Shown: in pieces, positions 1 through 8,192 of the stretch
How the letters are laid out: each line of letters begins with the position of its first letter
How positions within the stretch are numbered: position 1 is the stretch's first letter
Assembly (NCBI GenBank): GCA_003480725.1
Contig: QUJQ01000001.1
Location: 1 to 64,000 of the forward strand
DNA length: 64,000 bases
Direction of reading: 5' to 3'
From: Clostridiaceae bacterium AM27-36LB
GTDB taxonomy: Bacteria > Bacillota > Clostridia > Lachnospirales > Lachnospiraceae
Notes under the pieces: model-generated
What the model was told of the DNA's origin: nothing
Databases searched by the model: none
What the model saw: only the letters and a program-made list of their open reading frames with translations
Translations under genes and position numbers: made by a program

Positions 1-53
1 GGGTGGATTAGGGACTTTCACCCATTAGAAACGTGCGCCGCAAGGCGCACACA
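1..53. other. left edge, unassigned, with GC-rich hairpin
   Basis: No gene can be assigned here. Positions 33-50 form a perfect 7-bp stem (GTGCGCC/GGCGCAC) closed by a GCAA tetraloop. The plus strand is open from base 1 to the TAA at 88-90 and could be the last 29 codons of a gene entering from the left, but the frame runs through the terminator that follows and I do not recognise the product. A mobile-element tail is possible but unproven. Confidence 0.3.
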
Positions 54-88
54 TAAAAAGAACCTGGCAGAAATCCTGTCAGGTTCTT
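54..88 (-). terminator. Rho-independent terminator of the S1-domain gene
   Basis: On the minus strand a stem with arms AAGAACCTG and CAGGTTCTT (plus an inner CAG/CTG) is followed by a run of T. It lies 27 bases past the stop codon of the S1-domain gene. Confidence 0.85.
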
Positions 89-114
89 AATCTTTTTAAT
101 AGTAATTGAAATAC

Positions 115-837
115 TTACAGCTTTAAGTTAGCCAGCAAAGATCCAAGATTCGTAGAAATATTCTCGGACTTCGGCATGGTGTAGTGCTCGTCTTCAGCCG
201 GTTCATCCTCTTTTACAAGAAGAGCTTTCATGCTCAGAGACAGCTTTCCATCTTTGATAGCAATGACTTTGACCTGTACATCCTGTCCAACTTTCAGTAC
301 TTTCTCCGGTGATGTGACACGTTTATCAGAAATCTGAGATACGTGTACCAGACCAGACAGACCATTTGCCAGACGAATAAATGCACCGTAATCTTTCAGA
401 TTCTCTACTTTTCCATCCAGTACATCGCCGACTTTGATCTGGTCGAATGCTTCCTTTTCTTTCTGCTTTGCTTCTGCACGCGCTTCATCGCGAAGAATCT
501 CTCTTGCAGAGAGAACCAGACGTTTTTTCTCAGGATCAACAGTGATCACGCGGACACGGATCTTTTTGTTGAGCCACTCGTTCAGATCGTCTACATGATC
601 CAGAGACAGACGGGATGCAGGAATGAATCCGCGAACACCATCTACATAAGCGATCACGCCGGCATTTACAACACCGCCAATTTTTACATTCAGAACTTCT
701 TTGTCATCCATGTACTGCTGCAGGGTTGCCCATACAGGATCCAGTTCCTCAGAATCCTGAGCACCGGATTCTTCAGCAGCTTTGTAGGATGCTTCCAGCT
801 CCTCTTTGAAATCGTCCATTGTCAGTTTTTCTTCCAT
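115..837 (-). CDS. S1 RNA-binding domain protein (short RpsA-like)
   Basis: 240-residue RNA-binding protein with two S1 (OB-fold) domains, about residues 50-115 and 135-205. The second carries the typical pattern GxVxxxxDYGAFIxL followed by GLVHVSQIS. E. coli ribosomal protein S1 has six such repeats, so this is the short Firmicutes type, which binds mRNA or modulates translation rather than being a full S1. The first 35 residues are acidic and helical, and the C-terminal tail is charged. The start ATG follows an AAGGAG motif at a good distance. It is a single-gene unit ended by the hairpin at 54-88. The domain assignment is secure; the exact target RNA is unknown. Confidence 0.85.
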   Translation of the reverse strand: MEEKLTMDDFKEELEASYKAAEESGAQDSEELDPVWATLQQYMDDKEVLNVKIGGVVNAGVIAYVDGVRGFIPASRLSLDHVDDLNEWLNKKIRVRVITVDPEKKRLVLSAREILRDEARAEAKQKEKEAFDQIKVGDVLDGKVENLKDYGAFIRLANGLSGLVHVSQISDKRVTSPEKVLKVGQDVQVKVIAIKDGKLSLSMKALLVKEDEPAEDEHYTMPKSENISTNLGSLLANLKL

Positions 838-913
838 GGTTATAATCTCCTTAACGATAAAATATAAAATCCCTATTCATCTATTATAGATAGAAAAGCC
901 AGTAAAATCAATG

Positions 914-2269
914 CTATTTTGCTTTTTTACTGATTCCTACAACCACTCCGCTTAATGCAAGAAGTGATAGTGCATTAGGAATAACCATCAATCCGTTAAA
1001 GAAATCTGCTAAAGACCATACCAGATCAACCTTCAGAGTAGAACCGATGATGATAAATACAACTACCAGCATGGAGTAGATCTTTGTACCCTTCTGACCA
1101 AACAGATGCTTCACATTGATGGCTCCGAAGAAGTGCCAGCCAAGGATAGTAGAGAAGGCAAAGAAGAACAGGCAGACAGCGATGAAAATATCGCCAAAGC
1201 TTCCCAGTACAGAGGAAAATGCATACTGAGTCAGGGCTGTTCCACTCTTTCCGCTTGCCATGGCACCGGTGGTCAGGATAGAGAATACAGTCAGGTTCAG
1301 AATGATAAAAGTATCAATGAATACGCTGATCATGGCAGCCAGACCCTGGTCATGTGGGGAAGCAGCTGTTGCTCTTGCATGTGCATGAGGGGTAGAACCC
1401 ATACCAGCTTCGTTGGAGAAGAGTCCCCTGGCAACACCGTAACGGATTGCTTCTCTTACAGTAATACCAGCAGCACCGCCGAGTACGGCATTTGGCTTAA
1501 ATGCACCAACGATGATCTGCATAAATGCAGTTGGAATAGAATTGATATTCAACAAAATAACGACCAGGCTTCCAATAATATAGATACCAGCCATGATCGG
1601 AACGATCTTCTCAACAACAGCAGCCAGTCTTGTAGTACCGCCTACGAAGATGAAGCCTGTCAGCACTGCCAGAACAAGACCGATGGCAATCGCCGGGATA
1701 TTGATATTTCTTGCTGCAAATACTTCTGCAAATGCAGCTCCGATGGAATTGGACTGTACCATATTTCCCATGAATCCAAGTGCGAGGATAATGAAGATAG
1801 AGAAGAGTACGCCAAGCACTTTTCCAAAAGTTCCTTTGAATGCAGCATGGATATAGTAGACCGGACCTCCAGTCACTTCACCGTGCTCGACTGTTTTATA
1901 TTCCTGAGCCAGGGTTGCCTCAGCATAGATAGTTGCCATTCCGAAAAAAGCACTGAGCCACATCCAGAAGATGGCACCAGGACCGCCTCCTACTAAAGCA
2001 GTGGCAGCACCAGCCAGATTACCGGTACCGACTTGAGCTGCAATGGCAGTTGCAACAGACTGGAATGGAGTCATCTCACCGTTATTGCCTTTTTCGCCGT
2101 TGAGGTTCAGATTACCGAATACATGTTTTAATCCTTCCGGGAATTTGCGAATCTGAATGAATTTTAAACGAATTGTGTAGTAGATACCGGTTCCGCAAAG
2201 AAGTACGATCAGTATCACGTTCCAGAGTACGCTGTTGGCCGAATCGACCAGAGTTAATAAGTTTTCCAT
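914..2269 (-). CDS. Sodium:alanine/glycine symporter, AGCS family
   Basis: 451-residue integral membrane protein of the alanine/glycine:cation symporter family (AlsT/AgcS/DagA type). It imports alanine or glycine with Na+ across the cytoplasmic membrane. About ten hydrophobic helices are visible. Family hallmarks include the QVGTGNLAGAATAL stretch near residue 80 and the GLFSNEAGMGSTPHAHA block near residue 285. Length is normal for the family. A glycine riboswitch lies directly upstream (2371-2470), which makes glycine the likely regulated substrate. The start ATG has an AAGGAGGAAG ribosome site. Transporter family is certain; glycine as main substrate is inferred from the leader. Confidence 0.92.
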   Translation of the reverse strand: MENLLTLVDSANSVLWNVILIVLLCGTGIYYTIRLKFIQIRKFPEGLKHVFGNLNLNGEKGNNGEMTPFQSVATAIAAQVGTGNLAGAATALVGGGPGAIFWMWLSAFFGMATIYAEATLAQEYKTVEHGEVTGGPVYYIHAAFKGTFGKVLGVLFSIFIILALGFMGNMVQSNSIGAAFAEVFAARNINIPAIAIGLVLAVLTGFIFVGGTTRLAAVVEKIVPIMAGIYIIGSLVVILLNINSIPTAFMQIIVGAFKPNAVLGGAAGITVREAIRYGVARGLFSNEAGMGSTPHAHARATAASPHDQGLAAMISVFIDTFIILNLTVFSILTTGAMASGKSGTALTQYAFSSVLGSFGDIFIAVCLFFFAFSTILGWHFFGAINVKHLFGQKGTKIYSMLVVVFIIIGSTLKVDLVWSLADFFNGLMVIPNALSLLALSGVVVGISKKAK

Positions 2270-2311
2270 TTTCTTCCTCCTTGTAATTACCTTACATGCC
2301 CATTTTGGGCA

Positions 2312-2342
2312 ATAAAATAAGAGCTGATATTCATATCAGCCC
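2312..2342 (-). terminator. Hairpin terminator in the glycine riboswitch leader
   Basis: A 9-10 bp stem (GGCTGATAT/ATATCAGCT) is followed on the minus strand by a T-rich tract. It lies between the aptamer and the symporter start, so it is the likely expression platform of the riboswitch. An alternative structure with the aptamer 3' side was not modelled, so ON or OFF control is not decided. Confidence 0.65.
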
Positions 2343-2370
2343 TCCAAAGAGTAGAACATTTGCATATGTA

Positions 2371-2470
2371 TGCCCTGTCCTTTTGCCTGAGAGATAGGCG
2401 GAAACTATGTTATTCCGCTGTACACCTTCGGCGCTCGTTTTACGAGACTCTCCAGAGTAGTTATCTGGTG
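2371..2470 (-). promoter_or_regulatory. Glycine riboswitch (single aptamer)
   Basis: The minus strand carries the conserved glycine aptamer core in order: CTGGAGAG, then GCGCCGAAGG, then CTCTCAGGCAAAAGGACAG. Only one clear aptamer is present. Upstream bases 2459-2482 form an inverted repeat (AGTTATC/GATAACT), and downstream CTCTTTGGAGG resembles a remnant of a second aptamer. It sits in the leader of the AGCS symporter, a usual target of this class. Confidence 0.9.
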
Positions 2471-2490
2471 TCCGCCGGATAACTAAGCGA

Positions 2491-2519
2491 AATATAACAT
2501 AGATTCCAGAAAAATACAA
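2491..2519 (-). promoter_or_regulatory. Sigma-A type promoter of the symporter leader
   Basis: TTGTAT, a 17-base spacer and TATATT on the minus strand, placed just upstream of the riboswitch. Assigned by pattern only. Confidence 0.5.
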
Positions 2520-2540
2520 ATAAGTATTTCTAATGGGTAC

Positions 2541-3521
2541 TTATTCAGAAGAACGGCCTTCACCAGTCTGCCAGGTCTCCGATGGACTTGCATTCCAGGT
2601 AATGGTAGTACCGTCAGTGGTGGCAGTGATCGTACCTTGTTCATCCGTCCGGAAGACAGAGACTCCTGCTGCACGGAGTTTGTTCATGGTCTCTGCATGG
2701 GGATGACCATATTTATTTCCCTCTGCACAGCTGATGACTGCCCAGGTAGGATCTACAGCGGATAAAAAGTCATCGCTGGTGGAAGAACTACTTCCGTGAT
2801 GACCGAGCTTTAACACGTCTGCAGACAGTGGCAGACCAGAAGAGAGCATATCCTCTTCGGCCTCTTCCTCAGCGTCACCCGTCATCAGAAATGTAGTGTT
2901 ACCGTAAGTCAGGCGGATCACAATGGAGTTGTTGTTATTGTCTTTGTATTCCTTAGACGGTGACAGAACTGTGAAAGAAGCATTTCCAAACGTGTAGGTG
3001 TCTCCGGGAACAGGATGCTCCACCGGAATCTGTTTGTCATCGATCACGCGGATCACATCCTCGTAAGTTTTCGTATCAGAGCTGTGATCCGGCATAAGTA
3101 CCCTATCACAGTCGAATTTGTAGAGGACTACATCGGCGCCTCCGATATGGTCTGCGTCCGGATGAGTCAGTATCGCATAGTCCAGTTCAGAGATTCCAAG
3201 ATATTCCAGATAAGACTGAACCAGGGTTCCTTTGTCATTGTCACCGGCATCTATGATCATAGCGTGATCATCCTGTGTGAGGACCATACAGTCACCCTGA
3301 CCGATGTCTACAAAATGAACGGTCAGATCACCTGCATTGGCGGACAGATCAGTCTGTGCGTCCTGATAGACGCCCTGCGCAGACTGAGATGCAGTGTCAC
3401 TGATGGGAGTAATCCCATCATTTCCAAAGGTATAACCGGCAGCACCGAGAAGCAGAACTGTGACGGTACACAATAGCTTCAGGGTGGCGGGGTATTTTTT
3501 CTTTTTACGTCGTTTACTCAT
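2541..3521 (-). CDS. Secreted ComEC/Rec2-like MBL-fold protein
   Basis: 326-residue protein with a basic N-terminus, one hydrophobic segment (about residues 13-30), then a metallo-beta-lactamase domain. Visible motifs are VDIGQGDC, IIDAGDND, the metal-binding THPDADHIGG, MTGDAEEEAE and LGHHGSSSS. This is the hydrolase domain found at the C-terminus of ComEC, but without ComEC's multi-spanning channel, so it is probably a membrane-anchored or secreted nuclease or phosphodiesterase. The start is set at the ATG of MSKRRKKKK, which has an AAGGAGAG site; upstream in-frame codons lack one. A paralogue lies at 12770-13618. The fold is certain; the substrate is unknown. Confidence 0.8.
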   Translation of the reverse strand: MSKRRKKKKYPATLKLLCTVTVLLLGAAGYTFGNDGITPISDTASQSAQGVYQDAQTDLSANAGDLTVHFVDIGQGDCMVLTQDDHAMIIDAGDNDKGTLVQSYLEYLGISELDYAILTHPDADHIGGADVVLYKFDCDRVLMPDHSSDTKTYEDVIRVIDDKQIPVEHPVPGDTYTFGNASFTVLSPSKEYKDNNNNSIVIRLTYGNTTFLMTGDAEEEAEEDMLSSGLPLSADVLKLGHHGSSSSTSDDFLSAVDPTWAVISCAEGNKYGHPHAETMNKLRAAGVSVFRTDEQGTITATTDGTTITWNASPSETWQTGEGRSSE

Positions 3522-3642
3522 AGCTGTCTCTCCTTTTTGATGGTTGCTGATTTCCGGGAAAGCAGAAATATATTCTCGGAACAAAACACCAAATATTGTA
3601 TCATAAGAGTTGACTAAATGAAAGATGTGGTGGAAATTCATT

Positions 3643-3671
3643 TTGCAAAGAAAATCAAAATGTGGTAAAAT
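3643..3671 (+). promoter_or_regulatory. Sigma-A type promoter
   Basis: TTGCAA, a 17-base spacer, TAAAAT, ending 28 bases before the start of the cytidylate-kinase-like gene. Confidence 0.5.
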
Positions 3672-3699
3672 TCAGGTACAAAAAGAAGGAGGGGATGCT

Positions 3700-4287
3700 A
3701 TGAGTAAACGTATTATTACTATCAGCCGTGAGTTTGGAAGCGGTGGAAGAACAATAGGAAAAATGGTAGCAGACCAGCTGGGAATCGCCTTCTATGACAA
3801 AGAGCTGATCGAGAAGATCGCAGAGGAGACAGGATTCTCAAAGAAATTTATCGAGGAGTATGGGGAGCATGCACCGGGAACCAATGTATTTTCTTATTCG
3901 TTCCTCGGAAGAGATGCTATGGGTGTGTCCATGCAGGATAAGATCTGGATGATGCAGAGAAAGTTGATCCTGGATCTGGCAGAAAAAGAATCCTGTGTGA
4001 TCGTAGGACGCTGTGCGGACTTTATTCTTCGTGACAGAACCGATTGTCTCAATGTATTTATTCATGCAGCCACAGACAAAAAGGTGGAGCGTATTGTGAA
4101 GCTTTACGGGGAGACGGCTGACAAGCCGGAGAAGCGACTGCAGGATAAGGATAAGAAGCGTCGGGTAAATTATCGGTATTACACGGATCGGGAATGGGGT
4201 GCATCCCAGAACTATCATCTGTGTCTGGACAGCGGAGAATTTGGAATTGAAAAATGTGCACAGATCATCGTAGATCTTGCAAAATAG
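3700..4287 (+). CDS. Cytidylate kinase-like family protein
   Basis: 195-residue soluble P-loop protein of the AAA_26/cytidylate-kinase-like family, common in Clostridia. The N-terminus ITISREFGSGGRTIG contains the nucleotide-binding loop in its usual modified form; VGRCADFIL follows near residue 105. It is distinct from the housekeeping Cmk, and its physiological substrate is not established. The start is the ATG after AGAAGGAGGGG; upstream in-frame codons have no ribosome site. It is monocistronic with its own promoter, and its terminator is shared with the convergent murD. Confidence 0.8.
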   Translation: MSKRIITISREFGSGGRTIGKMVADQLGIAFYDKELIEKIAEETGFSKKFIEEYGEHAPGTNVFSYSFLGRDAMGVSMQDKIWMMQRKLILDLAEKESCVIVGRCADFILRDRTDCLNVFIHAATDKKVERIVKLYGETADKPEKRLQDKDKKRRVNYRYYTDREWGASQNYHLCLDSGEFGIEKCAQIIVDLAK

Positions 4288-4297
4288 GAATAAAAAT

Positions 4298-4332
4298 GGA
4301 GTCGGATGAATGTATCATCCGGCTCCGTTTTT
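4298..4332. terminator. Bidirectional terminator
   Basis: 12-bp stem (GGAGTCGGATGA/TCATCCGGCTCC) with GTTTTT on the plus side and ATTTTTATT on the minus side. It serves both the kinase-like gene and the convergent murD operon. Confidence 0.85.
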
Positions 4333-4359
4333 ATGGATAGAGATTCAAAAATTTGTATT

Positions 4360-5745
4360 CTATAATTCAAATACCAGATCCCGGAACGCATCACCGCGTT
4401 CTTCAAAATTCTTGAAGATACCGTAGCTGGCAGCGGCGGGAGAGAGGATGCAGGCGCTTCCCCGTGGGGTGACCTTCTTCGCAAGCTCCACGGCATCGCT
4501 TAAATGTTCTACAAGATGTAGCCGGTCAGGATCATGGAAAGCAGAGTAACTGTTCTTGATCTCCTCATAGATCCGTTTTCCGGTGGCTTCCATCAGGATA
4601 ATATGAGGAACCGAATCCACGGACAGATATTCAATCAGTTCGTTGTAGTCGATTCCGCGGTCCATGCCTCCGATCAGGATCGATCCTGGGGACGGGATAC
4701 TTTTCAATGCCTGGATCGCTGTGTCGCAGATGGTGGAGATGGAGTCATCATAGTAACGGACGCCATCTAAGGAACCAATCAGGCGAAGGCGGTGAGGCAG
4801 CGGTTCATAGCTGATTAAAGCTTTTGTAAATGATTCATCATCCACGCCAAGTTCATGGCATACGCCATAATCAAAAGCGATATCCAGATGATTGTGATGT
4901 CCCAGCAGACGGATCTCAGATGCAGGAATCCGATAATCACCGTTTTCAAAACGAATACGAGTGCCGGTCAGGGTCACATCACAGGAAGCGAACCGGTCTG
5001 ACACGGTGAGAATGTGGGAAGGGCAGGTTCCCTTTGCTGGAAGTACATCCAGTCCGCAGAAGAGCAGGTCCTGTTCCTTCTGATGAAGGTAGATCTGCTG
5101 CTTGGCATGGACGTATTTTTCCATGGTTCCGTAGTGATCCAGATGCTCCTCATGGATATTCAAAAGGATTGCAATGTGCGGAGACACATGGATATATTCC
5201 AGCTGATGGCAGGACAGCTCACACACAATGCGTGTGCGAGGCGTGATCTGTTCCAGAATATCAAAAAACGGAATACCGATATTACCGGCAAGGACCGTGT
5301 CCATACCGCTTTCCTGCAAAATATGATAAAGCAGGGTAGAGGTGGTACTCTTTCCTTTGGTACCGGTGATCCCGATGATCTGTTCCCGGTAAGCTTCAAA
5401 GAACACTTCGGTCTGGGAAGTGATCAGACAGGTGTATTCATCAGCAGCTTTTGGAAGTACAACTCCCGGACTTTTGAAGACCACATCATAATTCTCTAAA
5501 GAGTCCATATAATGTGCACCTGCAAGAAGCTTGATTTCTTCTGAGGAGACAGATTTCTTTTCGCCGGACAAAGTGGTGATTTCCATAGCGGCGGGAAGAG
5601 TCAGTGCTTCATTGCCATCAGCGATCGTAATGCTCGCGGCATCGCCCACTTCCAATATGCGGTTCAGGGTGGAACGGCCTTCCCGGCCAAATCCAAGGAT
5701 CAGTATTTTTTTATCTTTGATCAGTTCGTGTAAACGAGTCAGCAA
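4360..5745 (-). CDS. murD: UDP-N-acetylmuramoylalanine--glutamate ligase MurD
   Basis: 461-residue cytoplasmic Mur ligase that adds glutamate to UDP-MurNAc-L-Ala with ATP. It shows the N-terminal Rossmann motif LILGFGREGRS, the ATP loop GITGTKGKSTTS near residue 110, the NIHEEHLDHYG block and a C-terminal domain. The start is taken as TTG at 5745, preceded by TGGAGGTG at 7 bases; it overlaps the upstream stop, so translation is coupled. The gene directly upstream is a MurL-type epimerase. In Xanthomonas, MurD2 adds L-Glu and MurL then converts it to D-Glu, so the stereochemistry used by this MurD cannot be taken for granted. Confidence 0.9.
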   Translation of the reverse strand: MLTRLHELIKDKKILILGFGREGRSTLNRILEVGDAASITIADGNEALTLPAAMEITTLSGEKKSVSSEEIKLLAGAHYMDSLENYDVVFKSPGVVLPKAADEYTCLITSQTEVFFEAYREQIIGITGTKGKSTTSTLLYHILQESGMDTVLAGNIGIPFFDILEQITPRTRIVCELSCHQLEYIHVSPHIAILLNIHEEHLDHYGTMEKYVHAKQQIYLHQKEQDLLFCGLDVLPAKGTCPSHILTVSDRFASCDVTLTGTRIRFENGDYRIPASEIRLLGHHNHLDIAFDYGVCHELGVDDESFTKALISYEPLPHRLRLIGSLDGVRYYDDSISTICDTAIQALKSIPSPGSILIGGMDRGIDYNELIEYLSVDSVPHIILMEATGKRIYEEIKNSYSAFHDPDRLHLVEHLSDAVELAKKVTPRGSACILSPAAASYGIFKNFEERGDAFRDLVFEL

Positions 5746-7166
5746 GGCAGAACACCTCCATAGCATTCTTTGGACAGAATCTTTAAAAATTCTTCCGGGA
5801 GCAGGTGTTCGCCATCGTAATAGTGGTCATAATCATGACGGTGAGCAAAATTCGCTTCATAAAGCGGAAGCTCTTTGTAGCGTTTCAGAAGAAGCGGCAG
5901 CGGTTCACCAGCGTCTTCCATCTGTTCAATAGTAAGACAGATCGCTGCATTTACTTCATGGCGGCTTCCCACGCATTCAAAAGGCTTCTCGCTCTGAAGG
6001 CCGGTCAGTTTGTCAAAGCAGTCTTCCATAGAAGCGTCTTCCAGCATATCCGTACCGAAGATCTCTGTGAGTCTCTTGTGACTTAAGAACGGGGACAGGA
6101 TCAGGAACACGAACAGGCATTTCGGGCAGTGTCCGCACCAGATATCCTGCTTGCTTCCCGCATTGCAGCTGCGGAAAATATCATGATAAGCAGTTGCGCC
6201 TGCGAAATATTTTGCAATCTGAAATTCAGACAGCGGGCGAAGCATACTGAAATAATAGACACCGCTTTCCAGCCAGTCCTGTTCATAAGTGTGGAAATCC
6301 TGTTCAAATTCAAAGCTCTTGGAGTACTGATGGTTGACAGTGCTTCCGGCAACGGTACTTTCATTGGCACTGGACTCGTTGGAGAGCGCCACATATTTCA
6401 GACCATACATTCTGGCGGTAATCACCGAAGAAAATGCAACCAGCGCAGAGAAGGGCGTGTGACCATTTAAGAAGCCCTGTTTGTTCAGTTCCAGCATATT
6501 TTTATCAAGTGTACGCTTCACATGGATGCTGTGATCCTCGGAAAGTCCGGAGACCTTCACGGTAGACAGCGTAGCACCCCTGGGATTGATAATATAGGTA
6601 TAGAGTGGATGCCCACTCTTTTTCAGCATCTCGATGGTGCAGGCAGAGTCTTTTCCTCCACCCACCGGAATCAGACAGCCGCAGTCAGAAGCAGCCGGAT
6701 CTGTCGCCAAAGCAGAACCTGTGAAAGAAAATACGTCTGAGATTCTGGCTGTATCTTCAGACGGTTCACAGAGCAGATCCATAAAGGTATCAGGATCTGC
6801 TTCAATGCCGTTGGTATAGAAGAATTCACCCAGTCCCTGATAATAAAGCTTTTTCCACCAGGAAATCTGAGCATCATTGATGATACCGGCTTTCACCACC
6901 ACTTTCGGCGGGCAGGCAATCTTCCAGTAGCTGATCAGTTCCACCATGCCAAGAGAGAAGATCGTGCGAAGCAGAACCGGATCTTCTGACCAGTTGGTGG
7001 TATCTTTTGTTTTTTTCGGGAAGCACCAGGTGGGTGCAAAAGAAGACAGTCCCGGAATCTCAAAATGATAGGTTACCGCAAGATCGGAGGCTGTCTCATG
7101 AACTTCATAATGCGTATAGTAGAATACCGGATAATCCTTCCGGCAGGATGTATAAGTTTTTTCCAT
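5739..7166 (-). CDS. murL: MurL-type UDP-MurNAc-L-Ala-L-Glu epimerase
   Basis: 475-residue protein matching my knowledge of MurL, the enzyme that epimerises the terminal L-Glu of UDP-MurNAc-L-Ala-L-Glu to D-Glu. A PP-loop-like PVGGGKDSACTIEML lies near residue 165, and a CGHCPKC cluster near residue 370 may bind metal. The start ATG (MEKTYTS) has AAGGGG eight bases upstream. It overlaps murD by seven bases and follows the D-glutamate cyclase gene by 56 bases. In Xanthomonas murL pairs with murD2, which supports the name. Without an alignment the family call is strong but not final; an uncharacterised PP-loop protein is the alternative. Confidence 0.72.
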   Translation of the reverse strand: MEKTYTSCRKDYPVFYYTHYEVHETASDLAVTYHFEIPGLSSFAPTWCFPKKTKDTTNWSEDPVLLRTIFSLGMVELISYWKIACPPKVVVKAGIINDAQISWWKKLYYQGLGEFFYTNGIEADPDTFMDLLCEPSEDTARISDVFSFTGSALATDPAASDCGCLIPVGGGKDSACTIEMLKKSGHPLYTYIINPRGATLSTVKVSGLSEDHSIHVKRTLDKNMLELNKQGFLNGHTPFSALVAFSSVITARMYGLKYVALSNESSANESTVAGSTVNHQYSKSFEFEQDFHTYEQDWLESGVYYFSMLRPLSEFQIAKYFAGATAYHDIFRSCNAGSKQDIWCGHCPKCLFVFLILSPFLSHKRLTEIFGTDMLEDASMEDCFDKLTGLQSEKPFECVGSRHEVNAAICLTIEQMEDAGEPLPLLLKRYKELPLYEANFAHRHDYDHYYDGEHLLPEEFLKILSKECYGGVLPC

Positions 7167-7222
7167 AAAAATAGACCCCTTTTGTGTCATTGTTTCCGGA
7201 GTCTATTTTACCACAGGAATAT

Positions 7223-8044
7223 TTAATTGGAAAGGCTGTCCTGAAGAGCATTTACAATTTCTTCTTCAACTTCAGCCGGATAACCGTCCACAGTGCATAC
7301 ATGGACTTTGTTTACACCATCGATACTTCCGATGGCTACAGTCTGCTCCAGGTACTTGTGCATGTTCTCATAGGAAGGAAATACATGAACGCCTGTCAGC
7401 TTCTCCAGGTAAGCGGTCATTCCGAATGCACCCCAGTTGGATACGGTTGCGATAACCAGATGATCCACTTTGTTTACACAGGGAACCAAAGAAAGCTTCT
7501 TGGAAATCACATCTTTGAGATTACCCATACCAATCTCATTTCCACCGTCACCGACACCCCAGGTCGGAAGACCTTTTTTGTGAGCCAGACTGAAGAGCTG
7601 ATCAATCGTAGCAGTGTTTTCACGAATGCTGACTCCACGCATATTTGCATAATCGTTCTTGCTGTTGATACCACAGCGCTCGATAGAGATCAGACCGACC
7701 GGATCCCGCTTTAAGAGCAGGTCCTGATAGAAAGAGGCGTCTGCATCAAAGGGAACATATTCTACTTCCAGTCCCATAGGCTCAAAATAATCCTTGCACA
7801 AAGCATCTGTTACGATCACGGGCTGATATCCTAATTTTTTCAAAGCCTGCGCAAGTACTTCCGTTCCAAGAGGACCATCGGTCTCGGCATAACCGGCTAC
7901 ATAAAAACCGGTGGTGAGGAAGATCACTCCATGAGGAAGATTCAGAAGAGCTTCTACAGCTTCTTCGCAGAATGCTTTCGGCATGTACGGGCGGAGCACA
8001 TCCATACCTCTTTGAGAATGACGTAAAATAATATCTTCGATCAT
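7223..8044 (-). CDS. D-glutamate cyclase (DUF4392) family protein
   Basis: 273-residue soluble protein of the D-glutamate cyclase-like/DUF4392 family, whose studied member (mammalian DGLUCY) converts D-glutamate to 5-oxo-D-proline. Motifs are FLTTGFYVAGYAETDGPLG near residue 45, SIERCGINSKNDYANMRG near 155 and the signature GDGGNEIGMGN near 205. The start ATG (MIEDII) follows GAAAGAGG. A good promoter lies at 8079-8107. It is the first gene of an operon with murL and murD, pointing to control of the D-Glu pool for peptidoglycan. Family assignment is strong; the bacterial reaction is inferred. Confidence 0.82.
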   Translation of the reverse strand: MIEDIILRHSQRGMDVLRPYMPKAFCEEAVEALLNLPHGVIFLTTGFYVAGYAETDGPLGTEVLAQALKKLGYQPVIVTDALCKDYFEPMGLEVEYVPFDADASFYQDLLLKRDPVGLISIERCGINSKNDYANMRGVSIRENTATIDQLFSLAHKKGLPTWGVGDGGNEIGMGNLKDVISKKLSLVPCVNKVDHLVIATVSNWGAFGMTAYLEKLTGVHVFPSYENMHKYLEQTVAIGSIDGVNKVHVCTVDGYPAEVEEEIVNALQDSLSN

Positions 8045-8078
8045 ATGTATAACCTCTTTCCTTTGCCTTTTTGCGCAC

Positions 8079-8107
8079 ATTATAGTTGTATGTGAGGGGA
8101 AAGACAA
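8079..8107 (-). promoter_or_regulatory. Sigma-A promoter of the D-glutamate cyclase-murL-murD operon
   Basis: Minus strand TTGTCT, exactly 17 bases, TATAAT. It ends 35 bases before the cyclase start codon, separating this operon from the AEC transporter gene. Confidence 0.7.
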
Positions 8108-8192
8108 GAAGGAAAGACGCAATAATGAAAAGATTCAAAAAAGACAGTTTGAAATAAAATATTTTTCTTGAAAAAGAACAGAACAAAAAAAT

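Noticed and set aside
1..90. Tail of a transposase or other gene entering from the left
   Set aside because: Only 29 codons are visible, the reading frame passes through a terminator hairpin, and no family could be recognised.
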